Below, one piece after another: positions 1 to 7,379 of a DNA stretch of 64,000 bases. Position 1 is the stretch's first letter. Every line of letters begins with the position of its first letter. The position numbers were made by a program, and so were the translations under genes. The stretch is taken from the NCBI GenBank assembly GCA_963839955.1, contig CAWIXB010000001.1:372001-436000 (forward strand), in the 5' to 3' direction. Origin of the DNA: CAWIXB01 sp963839955. GTDB taxonomy: Bacteria > Actinomycetota > Actinomycetes > JACCUZ01. The notes under the pieces are model-generated. The model worked only from the letters and a program-made list of their open reading frames with translations, ran no database searches and was not told the origin of the DNA.

Positions 1-239
1 TCGAACAGCATCGGGCCGAACTCGCTGTCCGCCGTCTTCAGGATGGCTCCTCCACCGGCCGACTGCGTCGGACTGCTCGCGGCGGTGGTGGCGGGAGGCT
101 GGGACGCAGCAGTCGCCGTGGTAGTCGCGGTAGTCGGTCTTGCGGTGTCCTGCCCAGCTGTCTCCGTGTCGCCGCAGCCTGCGAGAGCGGGAGACGAGCA
201 CGTCATGACCACGGCGACCACGATGTGGACGGGGCGCAT
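1..239 (-). CDS. secreted lipoprotein, 3' end beyond window
   Basis: This is the N-terminal 79 residues of a secreted lipoprotein; the gene runs off the left edge of the window. The start ATG at 239 has a GGAGG Shine-Dalgarno five bases upstream. Residues 1-21 form a short signal peptide ending in a lipobox (LAGC, Cys at about 22), followed by a Thr/Ala/Ser/Pro-rich linker. The last visible residues (ILKTADSEFGPMLF) resemble the start of the repeats of COG4315-type lipoproteins (secreted repeat family, Yx(F/W/Y)xxD). Function of that family is not established. It lies downstream of, and on the same strand as, the GntR regulator, but a link to the catabolic island is not evident. Confidence 0.7.
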   Translation of the reverse strand, partial: MRPVHIVVAVVMTCSSPALAGCGDTETAGQDTARPTTATTTATAASQPPATTAASSPTQSAGGGAILKTADSEFGPMLF

Positions 240-271
240 GAGTACCTCCGCGGTCGGTCAAGCAGGACCGA

Positions 272-1027
272 TCAGTCGATGACCTTGACGCGATCGGCGG
301 TGCGTTGCAGGTGGACCGTCATGACCTCGCGCGCCGCCTCGACATCGCGGTCGCGAATCGCTTCGACGTAGCGTCGGTGCTCCCGGCTGCCCTTGCGGCC
401 CATCAGGGGCGCGACGTTCTGCGCCTCGCGCAGCGACATGAGCAGTGGGCCGTGGAACGAGTGCACGATCATCTCGATGGCGGGGTTGTGCGTGCACGCC
501 GCCACCCGGACGTGGAACGCCGCGGACATCGCCATGCTGTAGGTCCCGGACTTGAGCGCGACGTCGGACGTGTCGCAGAGCAGCTCGAGCTCCTTGATGT
601 CCTCCTCGGTGGCGCGCTCGATCACCAGAGGCAGGATGCCGAGCTCGAAGATCATGCGGGCTTCGGTGACGCCGGCCGCGTCCAGCGGCGAGAGCGTCAA
701 CAGGTCGGCGAGGCCGGCTCCCACCCGTTCGCTCGTCGGCGAGGTGACGAACGCCCCGCCGTGCGCACCCACGTGGATCTCGACCAGGCCGCTGGCCTCC
801 AGGACGCGCAGCGCCTCGCGGACGGTCACCCGGCTGACGCCGAACCGTTCGCAAAGGTCGCGCTCGCTCGGCAACCGGTCACCGCGCTTGAGCCGGCCGC
901 TGCGCACCAGCTCGCGGATCTGCTCCACGATGATCTGGGAGACCCGACCGGCGCTGACCGGATTGAACAGATCCCCGTCGGCCGAGACGCGCCCGGCGGC
1001 TGTCTTGGCAGGGGGTCGGGAAGCCAT
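272..1027 (-). CDS. FadR/GntR-family (FCD) transcriptional regulator
   Basis: A 251-residue GntR regulator of the FadR subfamily. Residues about 27-95 form the winged helix (RLPSERDLCERFGVS followed by VTVREALRVLE), and residues about 105-245 form an all-helical FCD ligand domain with the His/Asp residues that bind metal in this family. Such proteins usually repress catabolic operons and release DNA on binding an organic acid. The gene is divergent from the class II aldolase gene, and a perfect palindrome (ATGGTCTGACCAT, 1086-1098) lies in the shared intergenic region. The same motif recurs at four other start regions up to 18.95 kb, so I infer that this protein is the regulator of the whole island including the pca operon. 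Confidence 0.88.
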   Translation of the reverse strand: MASRPPAKTAAGRVSADGDLFNPVSAGRVSQIIVEQIRELVRSGRLKRGDRLPSERDLCERFGVSRVTVREALRVLEASGLVEIHVGAHGGAFVTSPTSERVGAGLADLLTLSPLDAAGVTEARMIFELGILPLVIERATEEDIKELELLCDTSDVALKSGTYSMAMSAAFHVRVAACTHNPAIEMIVHSFHGPLLMSLREAQNVAPLMGRKGSREHRRYVEAIRDRDVEAAREVMTVHLQRTADRVKVID

Positions 1028-1085
1028 GCCTCGGATCCTCTCACGCTGAGGTTGCCTTACGTTGACGCAACGCGACCGGTAGTTT

Positions 1086-1098
1086 ATGGTCTGACCAT
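1086..1098. promoter_or_regulatory. GntR/FadR-type operator, site 1
   Basis: Perfect 13-bp palindrome ATGGTCTGACCAT (six-base arms around a central T) between the divergent regulator and aldolase genes. It fits the FadR-subfamily pattern of TGGT-N3-ACCA. Four relatives occur at other start regions in this island. Binding by the adjacent regulator is inferred, not shown. Confidence 0.72.
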
Positions 1099-1173
1099 TC
1101 TACCGCCAAGAGCATGCGGTGGCCGTCAGGTCGCCGTTCCCGACGTGTCGGTCCCGCTGCCCCCCGGTGCGGC

Positions 1174-1905
1174 GTGACGGCGTCCCTCGGGTTGCGGCGA
1201 ACCGTTGCACTGGGCTGCCGGGTGCTCGCGCGCGCCGGCCTGGTCGAGAACGTCCTCGGTCACGTCAGCGTGCGCACCGGCGAGGACCGCATGCTCATCC
1301 GCTGCCGCGGGCCGGAGGAGCGCGGTCTGCTCTTCACCACGCCGGAGGACATCCACGAGGTGTCGCTCGCCGGCACCGGTGACCTGCCCGGCGGGTACGC
1401 CGTCCCCAACGAGCTGGCGATCCACGGCGAGACCCTGCGCGCCCGCGCCGACGTCGAGTCGGTGGTCCACGCGCACCCGCCGTCGGTGCTCGTCGCGGCG
1501 CTTGCCGACGTGGGTCTGGATCCGGTCTTCGGCGCCTACAACATCCCGGCGATGCGGCTGGCGCTGGACGGCGTCCCCGTCTACCGCCGCGCAGTACTCA
1601 TCCGCAGGCCCGAGCTGGCTCGCGAGCTGCTCGACGTGATGGCCGGCAAGTCGGTGTGCGTGATGCTGGGCCACGGCGTGACGAGCGTCGGCGAGCGCGT
1701 CGAGCAGGCAGTGGTGCGCGCGCTGGACCTGGACGCGCTGGCGCGGGTGGCCCTGCGACTGGCGGCCGCCGGAGGTACGTCGTGGCAGGTGCCTGACGAC
1801 GACATCGCCGAGCTGCCCGACCTCGGCGGCGGCCTCAACGATCTGGCGGTGTGGCGGTTCCACGTCGCACGCCTCGAGCACGAAGGCCTTGGCCTGCCTG
1901 AGTGA
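1174..1905 (+). CDS. class II aldolase/adducin-family protein, possible aromatic decarboxylase
   Basis: A 243-residue class II aldolase/adducin fold protein. Visible family features are the Zn-binding HAH pair (His99 and His101, SVVHAHPPS), a third His at about 167 (LGHGVTSVG) and Glu80 preceding them. The family includes sugar-phosphate aldolases and also the 3,4-dihydroxyphthalate 2-decarboxylases (PhtC/PadC type) of Gram-positive phthalate pathways, whose product is protocatechuate. With a pca operon in the same island, a decarboxylase or retro-aldol role on an aromatic is more likely than a sugar role, but this is inference. GTG 1174 is chosen because the family domain begins directly after it; upstream in-frame codons carry no homology. 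The 3' end overlaps the convergent MFS gene by 71 bp. Confidence 0.82.
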   Translation: MTASLGLRRTVALGCRVLARAGLVENVLGHVSVRTGEDRMLIRCRGPEERGLLFTTPEDIHEVSLAGTGDLPGGYAVPNELAIHGETLRARADVESVVHAHPPSVLVAALADVGLDPVFGAYNIPAMRLALDGVPVYRRAVLIRRPELARELLDVMAGKSVCVMLGHGVTSVGERVEQAVVRALDLDALARVALRLAAAGGTSWQVPDDDIAELPDLGGGLNDLAVWRFHVARLEHEGLGLPE

Positions 1906-3145
1906 CCGTCCGGCGCGCGACACGGGGCGCATCCGGCGTCCCGAAACGCCCGACGAACGGCAGAGCGGCTAGCAGTGCGGTGCCTCCCGCCACGACGAAT
2001 CCGGCGCGAGCTCCCCACTCCTCGCAGACCCACCCCAGCAGCGGACCACCGAAGGGCGTGCTCCCTAGGAAGACCATGCCGTGCAACGCGATGACCCGGC
2101 CCTGCATCGAGGGGTCGGCGCGCAGCTGCAGCAGGGTGCGGCCGAGCGTGTTGAACGTGATGTTGGCTATGCCGACCGCGACCATGGCGACGAGGGCGGC
2201 GCCGAGATTCGGCACGATGGCGGCGAGCAGGTTGACGGCCGCGAAGACGAAGGTCCAGGAGAGCAACGAGCGTGGCGTCGACACCTGCCGAGTGGCGGCG
2301 GCCAATGCCCCGAGCACGGCGCCCACGCCGAGTGCGGAGGTCAGCCATCCGTAGGCCTGAGCGCCCTGGTCGAACGTGTCCCGCGCCAGCACCGGGAGAA
2401 CGACGCGGAAGTTCTGCCCGAACAGCGCCACGACGGCGATCAGGAACATGCACGCGCGCAGGTCGGGGTGCGACCACACGTAGCGGAAGCCCTCGCGGAC
2501 CTGGCCCTTGGCGCGTTCGGCTCGGGCCGACCGTCGCAGGCGGCTGGCATCGATGCGCAGGAGGGCGATGATCACGGCGACGAAGGACACTGCGTTGATC
2601 AGGAACGTGACGCCGGTGCCGATGGTGGCGATGAGCAGGCCGGCGATGGCGGGGCCGACCAGGCGTCCGGTGTTGTGCACGGTGGAGTTCAGCGCCTGCG
2701 CGTTGACGTAGTCCTCGGGCGGGACCATGTCGGTGAGGAACGCCTGCCGGCCCGGCACGTCGAACACGGTGACCATGCCCAGGCCCAGCGCGAGCCCGTA
2801 GATCATCCACAGCTCGACCGCGCCGGTGAGCGTCAGCGTCGCGAGCAGGCCGGCCAGCAGGGCACTGACGGCCTGGGTCGTGATCAGCAGTCGCCGTCGG
2901 TCGACGCGGTCGACGACCACCCCGCCCAGCATCCCGAGGAAGAGCATGGGCAGGAACTGCAGGGCCGTGGCGATGCCGACCGCGACGGCGTTGTCGGTGA
3001 GCTCCAGCACCAGCCAGTCCTGGCCGACCCGCTGCATCCAGGTGCCGGTCACGCTGACCGCGTGACCGGTGAAGAACAGCCGGAAGTTGCGTTCGTGCAG
3101 CGACCGGAACACCCGCGCCCATCCGGCGCGTAGCGCTGCACGCAC
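1835..3145 (-). CDS. MFS transporter (DHA3-like)
   Basis: A 436-residue major facilitator with about 12 hydrophobic segments. The N-terminal RNFRLFFTGHAVSVTGTWMQ block and the loop GGVVVDRVDRRRLL are typical of the DHA3/EntS-like group, which mostly exports small molecules. GTG 3145 is preferred because it has GGGGAGGA seven bases upstream; an in-frame upstream start at 3229 has no such site. The last 71 bp overlap the convergent aldolase gene, and this hydrophilic tail is probably dispensable. Its promoter region shares operator site 2 with the divergent dehydrogenase gene, so it is probably co-regulated with the pathway. Whether it imports substrate or exports a metabolite cannot be told from sequence. 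Confidence 0.85.
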   Translation of the reverse strand: MRAALRAGWARVFRSLHERNFRLFFTGHAVSVTGTWMQRVGQDWLVLELTDNAVAVGIATALQFLPMLFLGMLGGVVVDRVDRRRLLITTQAVSALLAGLLATLTLTGAVELWMIYGLALGLGMVTVFDVPGRQAFLTDMVPPEDYVNAQALNSTVHNTGRLVGPAIAGLLIATIGTGVTFLINAVSFVAVIIALLRIDASRLRRSARAERAKGQVREGFRYVWSHPDLRACMFLIAVVALFGQNFRVVLPVLARDTFDQGAQAYGWLTSALGVGAVLGALAAATRQVSTPRSLLSWTFVFAAVNLLAAIVPNLGAALVAMVAVGIANITFNTLGRTLLQLRADPSMQGRVIALHGMVFLGSTPFGGPLLGWVCEEWGARAGFVVAGGTALLAALPFVGRFGTPDAPRVARRTVTQAGQGLRARGVRRGTATPPDR

Positions 3146-3235
3146 AGTCAGTTCCTCCCCGGCGGTCGGCTCGCGTCCTGCCCGACGGTAGCGGCGGCCC
3201 GGGGCCCTTGACGGCACCGAACCAGGCAACTACCG

Positions 3236-3252
3236 TAATGGTTTGACCATTA
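3236..3252. promoter_or_regulatory. GntR/FadR-type operator, site 2
   Basis: TAATGGT-TTG-ACCATTA: perfect seven-base arms around a three-base spacer, lying between the divergent MFS (start 3145) and dehydrogenase (start 3337) genes. It has the same core as site 1. Confidence 0.72.
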
Positions 3253-3336
3253 GGCCAACAAGAGGTAAGGCGCCGCCACTCGCGTGGTGAGCCGCCAGCA
3301 CAGCCCCCTGCGTCCACTCCACAGGAGGTCGACCCG

Positions 3337-4233
3337 GTGCCGCCAGGCGAGCGCTCGGATCCGACGTCGTACTCGTCCTTCGGGGTCATCGGCCTCGGCG
3401 CGATGGGCGGTCCCATCGCCGGACACGTCCTCGCCGCCGGCTACCCGGTCGTCATCCACGACCTCGACGCGGCGCTGGTCACGAGGTACGCCGATCAGGG
3501 GGCCCGACCCGCCGGTACGCCGGCCGAGCTCGCCCGGTCGGTCGACGTGGTCAGCATCTTCGTCCCGAGCGACGAGGACGTCATGGCGGTCTGTACCGGC
3601 CCGGACGGTGTTCTGGCCGGCGCACGTCCCCGCTCGCTCGTACTGCTCTGCAGCTCGGTGCGGCCCGAGACCTGCCAGGCCGTCGCCGCGGCCGCCCCGG
3701 ACGGCGTCGACGTCGTGGACGCCGCGCTCACGGGCGGAGTCCGAGGCGCCGAGAACGGCGCCATCAACCTGTTGACCGGCGGTGACGAGTCGGCGCTGCT
3801 GCCGGCCCGTGAGCTGCTGGCCACCTGGACGGCGAGCATGCACCACCTCGGCCCGCTCGGCGCGGGCCAGGTCGCCAAGACCGTCAACAACCTCATCCAC
3901 TGGGCGCAGATCAGCGCGATCACCGAGGCACTGGAGCTCGGCCGGCGCCACGGCCTGGACGTGCCAGCCCTGCGCCGGGCGCTGACCGACGGGCCGACGG
4001 ACAGCCGCACGCTGCGTGAGCTCGAGCAGATGCGCCTCACCTGGCACGCGAAGGACCTGGCCAACGCCGCGCGGCTGGCCGATCAGGTCGACATGACGCT
4101 GCCGGTGGCCGACACCAGTCGCGCGGTGATGACCCGGCACTCGGTCAGCGCCGTCGCAGCCCTGCTGAGCGCCCCGGGTGACGGCGAGGCACCGATCCAC
4201 GCAGGCCTTGCTAATCGGGTTAAAAGCGGGTAA
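3337..4233 (+). CDS. NAD(P)-dependent beta-hydroxyacid dehydrogenase (3-hydroxyisobutyrate dehydrogenase family)
   Basis: A 298-residue member of the 3-hydroxyisobutyrate/6-phosphogluconate dehydrogenase superfamily. Residues 16-25 give the Rossmann GVIGLGAMGG motif; the substrate-binding stretch DAALTGGVRGAENG is at about 128-141; and the catalytic lysine sits in GAGQVAKTVNN (Lys181, with Asn184-185). The family oxidises beta-hydroxy acids, or the reverse (tartronate semialdehyde reduction). AGGAGG upstream of GTG 3337 fixes the start. It leads a plus-strand run of seven genes (cupin, two binding proteins, ABC permease and ATPase, MFS). In this setting it may oxidise a hydroxyacyl side chain of the aromatic substrate; that is inference only. 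Confidence 0.88.
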   Translation: MPPGERSDPTSYSSFGVIGLGAMGGPIAGHVLAAGYPVVIHDLDAALVTRYADQGARPAGTPAELARSVDVVSIFVPSDEDVMAVCTGPDGVLAGARPRSLVLLCSSVRPETCQAVAAAAPDGVDVVDAALTGGVRGAENGAINLLTGGDESALLPARELLATWTASMHHLGPLGAGQVAKTVNNLIHWAQISAITEALELGRRHGLDVPALRRALTDGPTDSRTLRELEQMRLTWHAKDLANAARLADQVDMTLPVADTSRAVMTRHSVSAVAALLSAPGDGEAPIHAGLANRVKSG

Positions 4234-4245
4234 AAAGGCGGTTTA

Positions 4246-4258
4246 ATGGTTAGACCTT
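4246..4258. promoter_or_regulatory. GntR/FadR-type operator, site 3 (one mismatch)
   Basis: ATGGT-TAG-ACCTT, one mismatch from the ATGGT-N3-ACCAT core, in the 73-bp gap between the dehydrogenase and cupin genes. It implies a promoter of its own for the cupin/ABC genes. Confidence 0.55.
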
Positions 4259-4306
4259 TGACGGTCTGTTGTCGCATAGCCGAACGTCCTGACGGAAGGA
4301 ATCACC

Positions 4307-4948
4307 TTGCGAGACGAATACCAGTCCGGAGTCATCGCGAGCGAGAAGCGCAACAGGGACTCGTCCGAGATCGCCGCGCGCGACGCTTTCAACAAGGAGC
4401 ACCCGCCGATCAAGGGTCTCGTCGTCCCGCACGACCTGCGCAAGATGGAGCTGCCCGAGCGGCCCTGGCGCAACAACCGCGGTCACTGGTTCGACCTGGC
4501 CGACTACGAGGTTCTCTCCGCGCACCTGGCCGAGCTCAAGCCCGGCAGCGCGTCGGTCCGTCACCGGCACACGACCGAGGCCTATCTCTACATCGTCAAG
4601 GGGCACGGCTACTCCCTCATCAACTACGACGACGAGCCGATCGAGGCGGTCGAGTGGTCGGAGGGCACGCTCTTCGCACCGCCGCGCTGGGCGTGGCACC
4701 AGCACTTCAACCTCGACCCGAACGACACGTCGCGCTACCTGGCGATCCAGGACACCGGGCTGCTGCGCACGATGCGCCTGCACAACATCGAGCGTCACTC
4801 GGTGCAGCTCAGCCCCGAGGAGGGCAGCGAGCTGATCGCCGCCGCTGCCGCGCAGGGTGCCGTGCACGGCGCGCACGCCGGTGCCGGCGTTCATCTGGAG
4901 CCGCATGAGGCCACGGTCGAGCCGCCCCTTGACCCCGAGGGCGACTGA
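4307..4948 (+). CDS. single-domain cupin protein
   Basis: A 213-residue cupin. Motif 1 is seen as G80-x5-H86-x-H88-x2-E91 (PGSASVRHRHTTEAYLYIVKG region), and motif 2 as G120 through H131/H133 and Asn135. The HxH, Glu and later His are the expected metal ligands, so it is probably a metalloenzyme rather than a binding cupin. Starts at TTG 4307 with GGAAGGA seven bases upstream. Cupin dioxygenases of roughly this size cleave aryl ketones such as 2,4'-dihydroxyacetophenone, and others are isomerases or decarboxylases; the reaction here is unknown. It is the first gene after operator site 3 and precedes the ABC importer genes by 44 bp. Confidence 0.82.
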   Translation: MRDEYQSGVIASEKRNRDSSEIAARDAFNKEHPPIKGLVVPHDLRKMELPERPWRNNRGHWFDLADYEVLSAHLAELKPGSASVRHRHTTEAYLYIVKGHGYSLINYDDEPIEAVEWSEGTLFAPPRWAWHQHFNLDPNDTSRYLAIQDTGLLRTMRLHNIERHSVQLSPEEGSELIAAAAAQGAVHGAHAGAGVHLEPHEATVEPPLDPEGD

Positions 4949-4992
4949 GCTCGCCCACGTCAGCTGACGAACCCTTCGACATCGGAGAGAGC

Positions 4993-6126
4993 ATGCGAAA
5001 CCGACGGTGGACGCGGCCGATCATCGTGGCCGTCTGCGCGCTCAGCCTTGCGGCCTGTGGTGGCTCGCCCACCGGCGGGGGCGGCTCGTCCGGGGGGAAG
5101 GACGGCGAGTCCAAGCAGGCGAGCGCCGCCAAGAAGGTCTACGACCAGATCAACGGCCTCACCGGCAAGGAGCGGACGGACAAGCTGGTCGAGCTCGCCG
5201 AGAAGGAGGGCGAGCTCTCGATCTACACGTCCAACACCGACATCGAGGACATGATCTCGGCGTACGAGGACACGTATGACATCGAGGTGAGCGTCTACCG
5301 CGGCAACTCCGAGTCGGTGCTGCAGCGTGTGCTCCAGGAGCAGAAGGCCGGCTTCTTCGCCAACGACATCCTCGAGACCAACGCGCTGGAGCTCGGCGTC
5401 TCGAACAAGGAGGGCTTGCTCTACGAGTACAAGTCCGAGTTGCGCGACAAGGCACGCAAGGAGGCCCAGGGACCGAACTGGACCGGCAGCCGTTTCAACG
5501 TCTTCGTCATCGGTTGGAACACCAAGCTGGTGAAGAAGGGGGAGGAGCCGAAGAGCCTCGAGGACCTCGCCGACCCGAAGTGGCGGGGCAAGGTCTCGAT
5601 GGAGCTCAGTGACGTGGACTGGTTCACCGCGATGTACGACTACTACCTGTCGCAGGGCAAGTCCGAGGCCGAGGTCAAGGACCTCTTCACGAAGCTCGCG
5701 GCCAACTCGAAGATCGTCAAGGGTCACACGGTGCAGGGCGAGCTGCTCTCCGCCGGACAGTTCGCCGTCACGGTCTCGAGCTACAGCCACACGATCGACA
5801 AGGCAGCCCGGGACGGTGCGCCCGTCAAGTGGCGGCCCGCCGGCACCGAGCCCGTGCAGCCGCTCGTCGTCCGTCCCAACGGCATCGCGGCGATGAAGAA
5901 CGCCAAGAACCCGGCGGCCGCGATGCTGTTCATCGACTTCGAGCTCACCGAGGGCCAGAAGATCTTCGAGGACGACTTCCGGATCGGGTCGATTCCGACC
6001 GCCAAGGACCCGCTCGAGGGGCTCGAGGTCGTCGCGGTCCCGGAGCAGAAGCTGCTCGACGACCCGAAGACCTGGGACGAGCTGTACGCCGAAACCGTCA
6101 AGGCCGGCCAAGAGGTCGACGGCTGA
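4993..6126 (+). CDS. ABC transporter substrate-binding lipoprotein 1
   Basis: A 377-residue exported binding protein. Residues 1-21 are a lipoprotein signal peptide (lipobox LAAC, Cys22) followed by a Gly/Ser-rich linker. The mature part resembles family 1/AfuA-type extracellular solute-binding proteins (ELSIYTSNT near the N terminus, VVRPNGIAAMKNAKNPAAAM near the C terminus). True ferric-binding FbpA proteins coordinate iron with adjacent tyrosines; at the matching position this protein has VSSYSHT, so an organic ligand is more likely. GGAGA lies just before ATG 4993. It is followed by a clear paralog, and both probably feed the fused permease at 7380. Confidence 0.88.
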   Translation: MRNRRWTRPIIVAVCALSLAACGGSPTGGGGSSGGKDGESKQASAAKKVYDQINGLTGKERTDKLVELAEKEGELSIYTSNTDIEDMISAYEDTYDIEVSVYRGNSESVLQRVLQEQKAGFFANDILETNALELGVSNKEGLLYEYKSELRDKARKEAQGPNWTGSRFNVFVIGWNTKLVKKGEEPKSLEDLADPKWRGKVSMELSDVDWFTAMYDYYLSQGKSEAEVKDLFTKLAANSKIVKGHTVQGELLSAGQFAVTVSSYSHTIDKAARDGAPVKWRPAGTEPVQPLVVRPNGIAAMKNAKNPAAAMLFIDFELTEGQKIFEDDFRIGSIPTAKDPLEGLEVVAVPEQKLLDDPKTWDELYAETVKAGQEVDG

Positions 6127-6181
6127 CCTGTCCGCACCAACCCACGACCACGACCTGCTCTCAACAGAAGGAAGCCCCAGG

Positions 6182-7312
6182 ATGAACAGGCGCCATCTCG
6201 CCACCCGCTGCGCTGCCATGGCTCTCGGCGCGGCTCTCGTGGTCACCGGTTGTGGGGGCTCGCCCACCTCCTCTCAGGGCGGCGGCAGCGAGGGTAAAGC
6301 GGCAGGTCCGACGAAGGCGGAGAAGGTCTACAAGGAGGTCGCCGGGCTGTCCGGCTCGGAGCGGCGGGAGAAGCTGGTCGCCCTCGCTCAGGAGGAGGGT
6401 CAGTTCAACCTCTACACCTCGATGACCAGCGAGGTGGCCGACACGGTCACGGAGGCATTCACCGACGAGTTCGACGTCGACGTCAACCTCTACCGCGCCG
6501 GCTCCGAGACGGTGCTCCAGCGCATCTTGCAGGAGCAGAAGGCCAACTACGCCGGCAACGACGCCGTCGAGTCCAACGCCAACGAGATGTTCGCCCTGAA
6601 CCAGGAGAAGCTCCTGGCCGAGTACGCCGGCGAGCGCCGCGACCTGGTGTCCGACGCGGGCCGTTTCGACGGATGGACCGCGACCCGGTTCAACCTGTTC
6701 GCGCCGAGCTGGAACACCAAGCTCGTCAAGAAGGGGCAGCAGCCGACGAAGTGGGAGGACCTGGCGGACCCGAAGTGGGACGGCAAGCTCTCGATGGAGC
6801 TGGGTGACTACGACTGGTATCTCACGTTGACGGGGTACTGGAAGGAACAGGGCAAGAGCCAGGCCGAGATCGACAAGCTGTTCGCTGACATGGCCGACGG
6901 AGCGAAGATCGTGAAGGGCCACACGGTTCAGGGCGAGCTCATGTCGGCGGGTCAGTTCGCCGTCACGGCCTCCAACTACAGCTACCTCGTCGAGCAGGCC
7001 AAACGTTCGGGCGCACCGCTCGAGTACCAGCCGTACGTGGAGCCGATCATCGCGCGCCCGAACGGCATCGGGCTGATGAAGACTGCCAAGAACCCGGCTG
7101 CCGCCATGCTGTTCGCCGACTGGCTGCTCGAGGAGGGCCAGAAGAACCTGGTCGACGAGGGTCTGACTCCGGCCATCAACGAGAGCGGCAGCGACCCCCT
7201 CGCGGACTTCGAAGTGATCCCCGTCGACGTCAAGACCCTGGTCGAGGACGGCGACACCTGGTCGAAGAAGTACGACAAGGTCGTGTCCGGCGGCGAGGTG
7301 CTCGAGAAGTAG
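6182..7312 (+). CDS. ABC transporter substrate-binding lipoprotein 2 (tandem paralog)
   Basis: A 376-residue lipoprotein (signal peptide to about residue 23, lipobox VTGC) alignable with the upstream binding protein over its whole length. By eye about half the positions are the same, including WNTKLVKKG, DLADPKW and IVKGHTVQGEL. The pair looks like a tandem duplication that has since diverged. Differences cluster where ligand contacts are expected (ASNYSYL versus VSSYSHT), so the two may bind different members of a compound family. AAGGAAG precedes ATG 6182. It is 67 bp from the permease gene, so probably in the same transcript. Confidence 0.88.
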   Translation: MNRRHLATRCAAMALGAALVVTGCGGSPTSSQGGGSEGKAAGPTKAEKVYKEVAGLSGSERREKLVALAQEEGQFNLYTSMTSEVADTVTEAFTDEFDVDVNLYRAGSETVLQRILQEQKANYAGNDAVESNANEMFALNQEKLLAEYAGERRDLVSDAGRFDGWTATRFNLFAPSWNTKLVKKGQQPTKWEDLADPKWDGKLSMELGDYDWYLTLTGYWKEQGKSQAEIDKLFADMADGAKIVKGHTVQGELMSAGQFAVTASNYSYLVEQAKRSGAPLEYQPYVEPIIARPNGIGLMKTAKNPAAAMLFADWLLEEGQKNLVDEGLTPAINESGSDPLADFEVIPVDVKTLVEDGDTWSKKYDKVVSGGEVLEK

Positions 7313-7379
7313 CGGAGCACCAAGGCCGCCGAGACGGTGGCCAGTCGGACGAGTCTGACCGGACGCCAGGAGACGAGAG

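Noticed and set aside
2081..3133. Long open frame on the plus strand opposite the MFS gene
   Set aside because: Composition is His/Gln/Asp-rich antisense shadow of a high-GC gene; the MFS frame has clear membrane segments and a ribosome-binding site.
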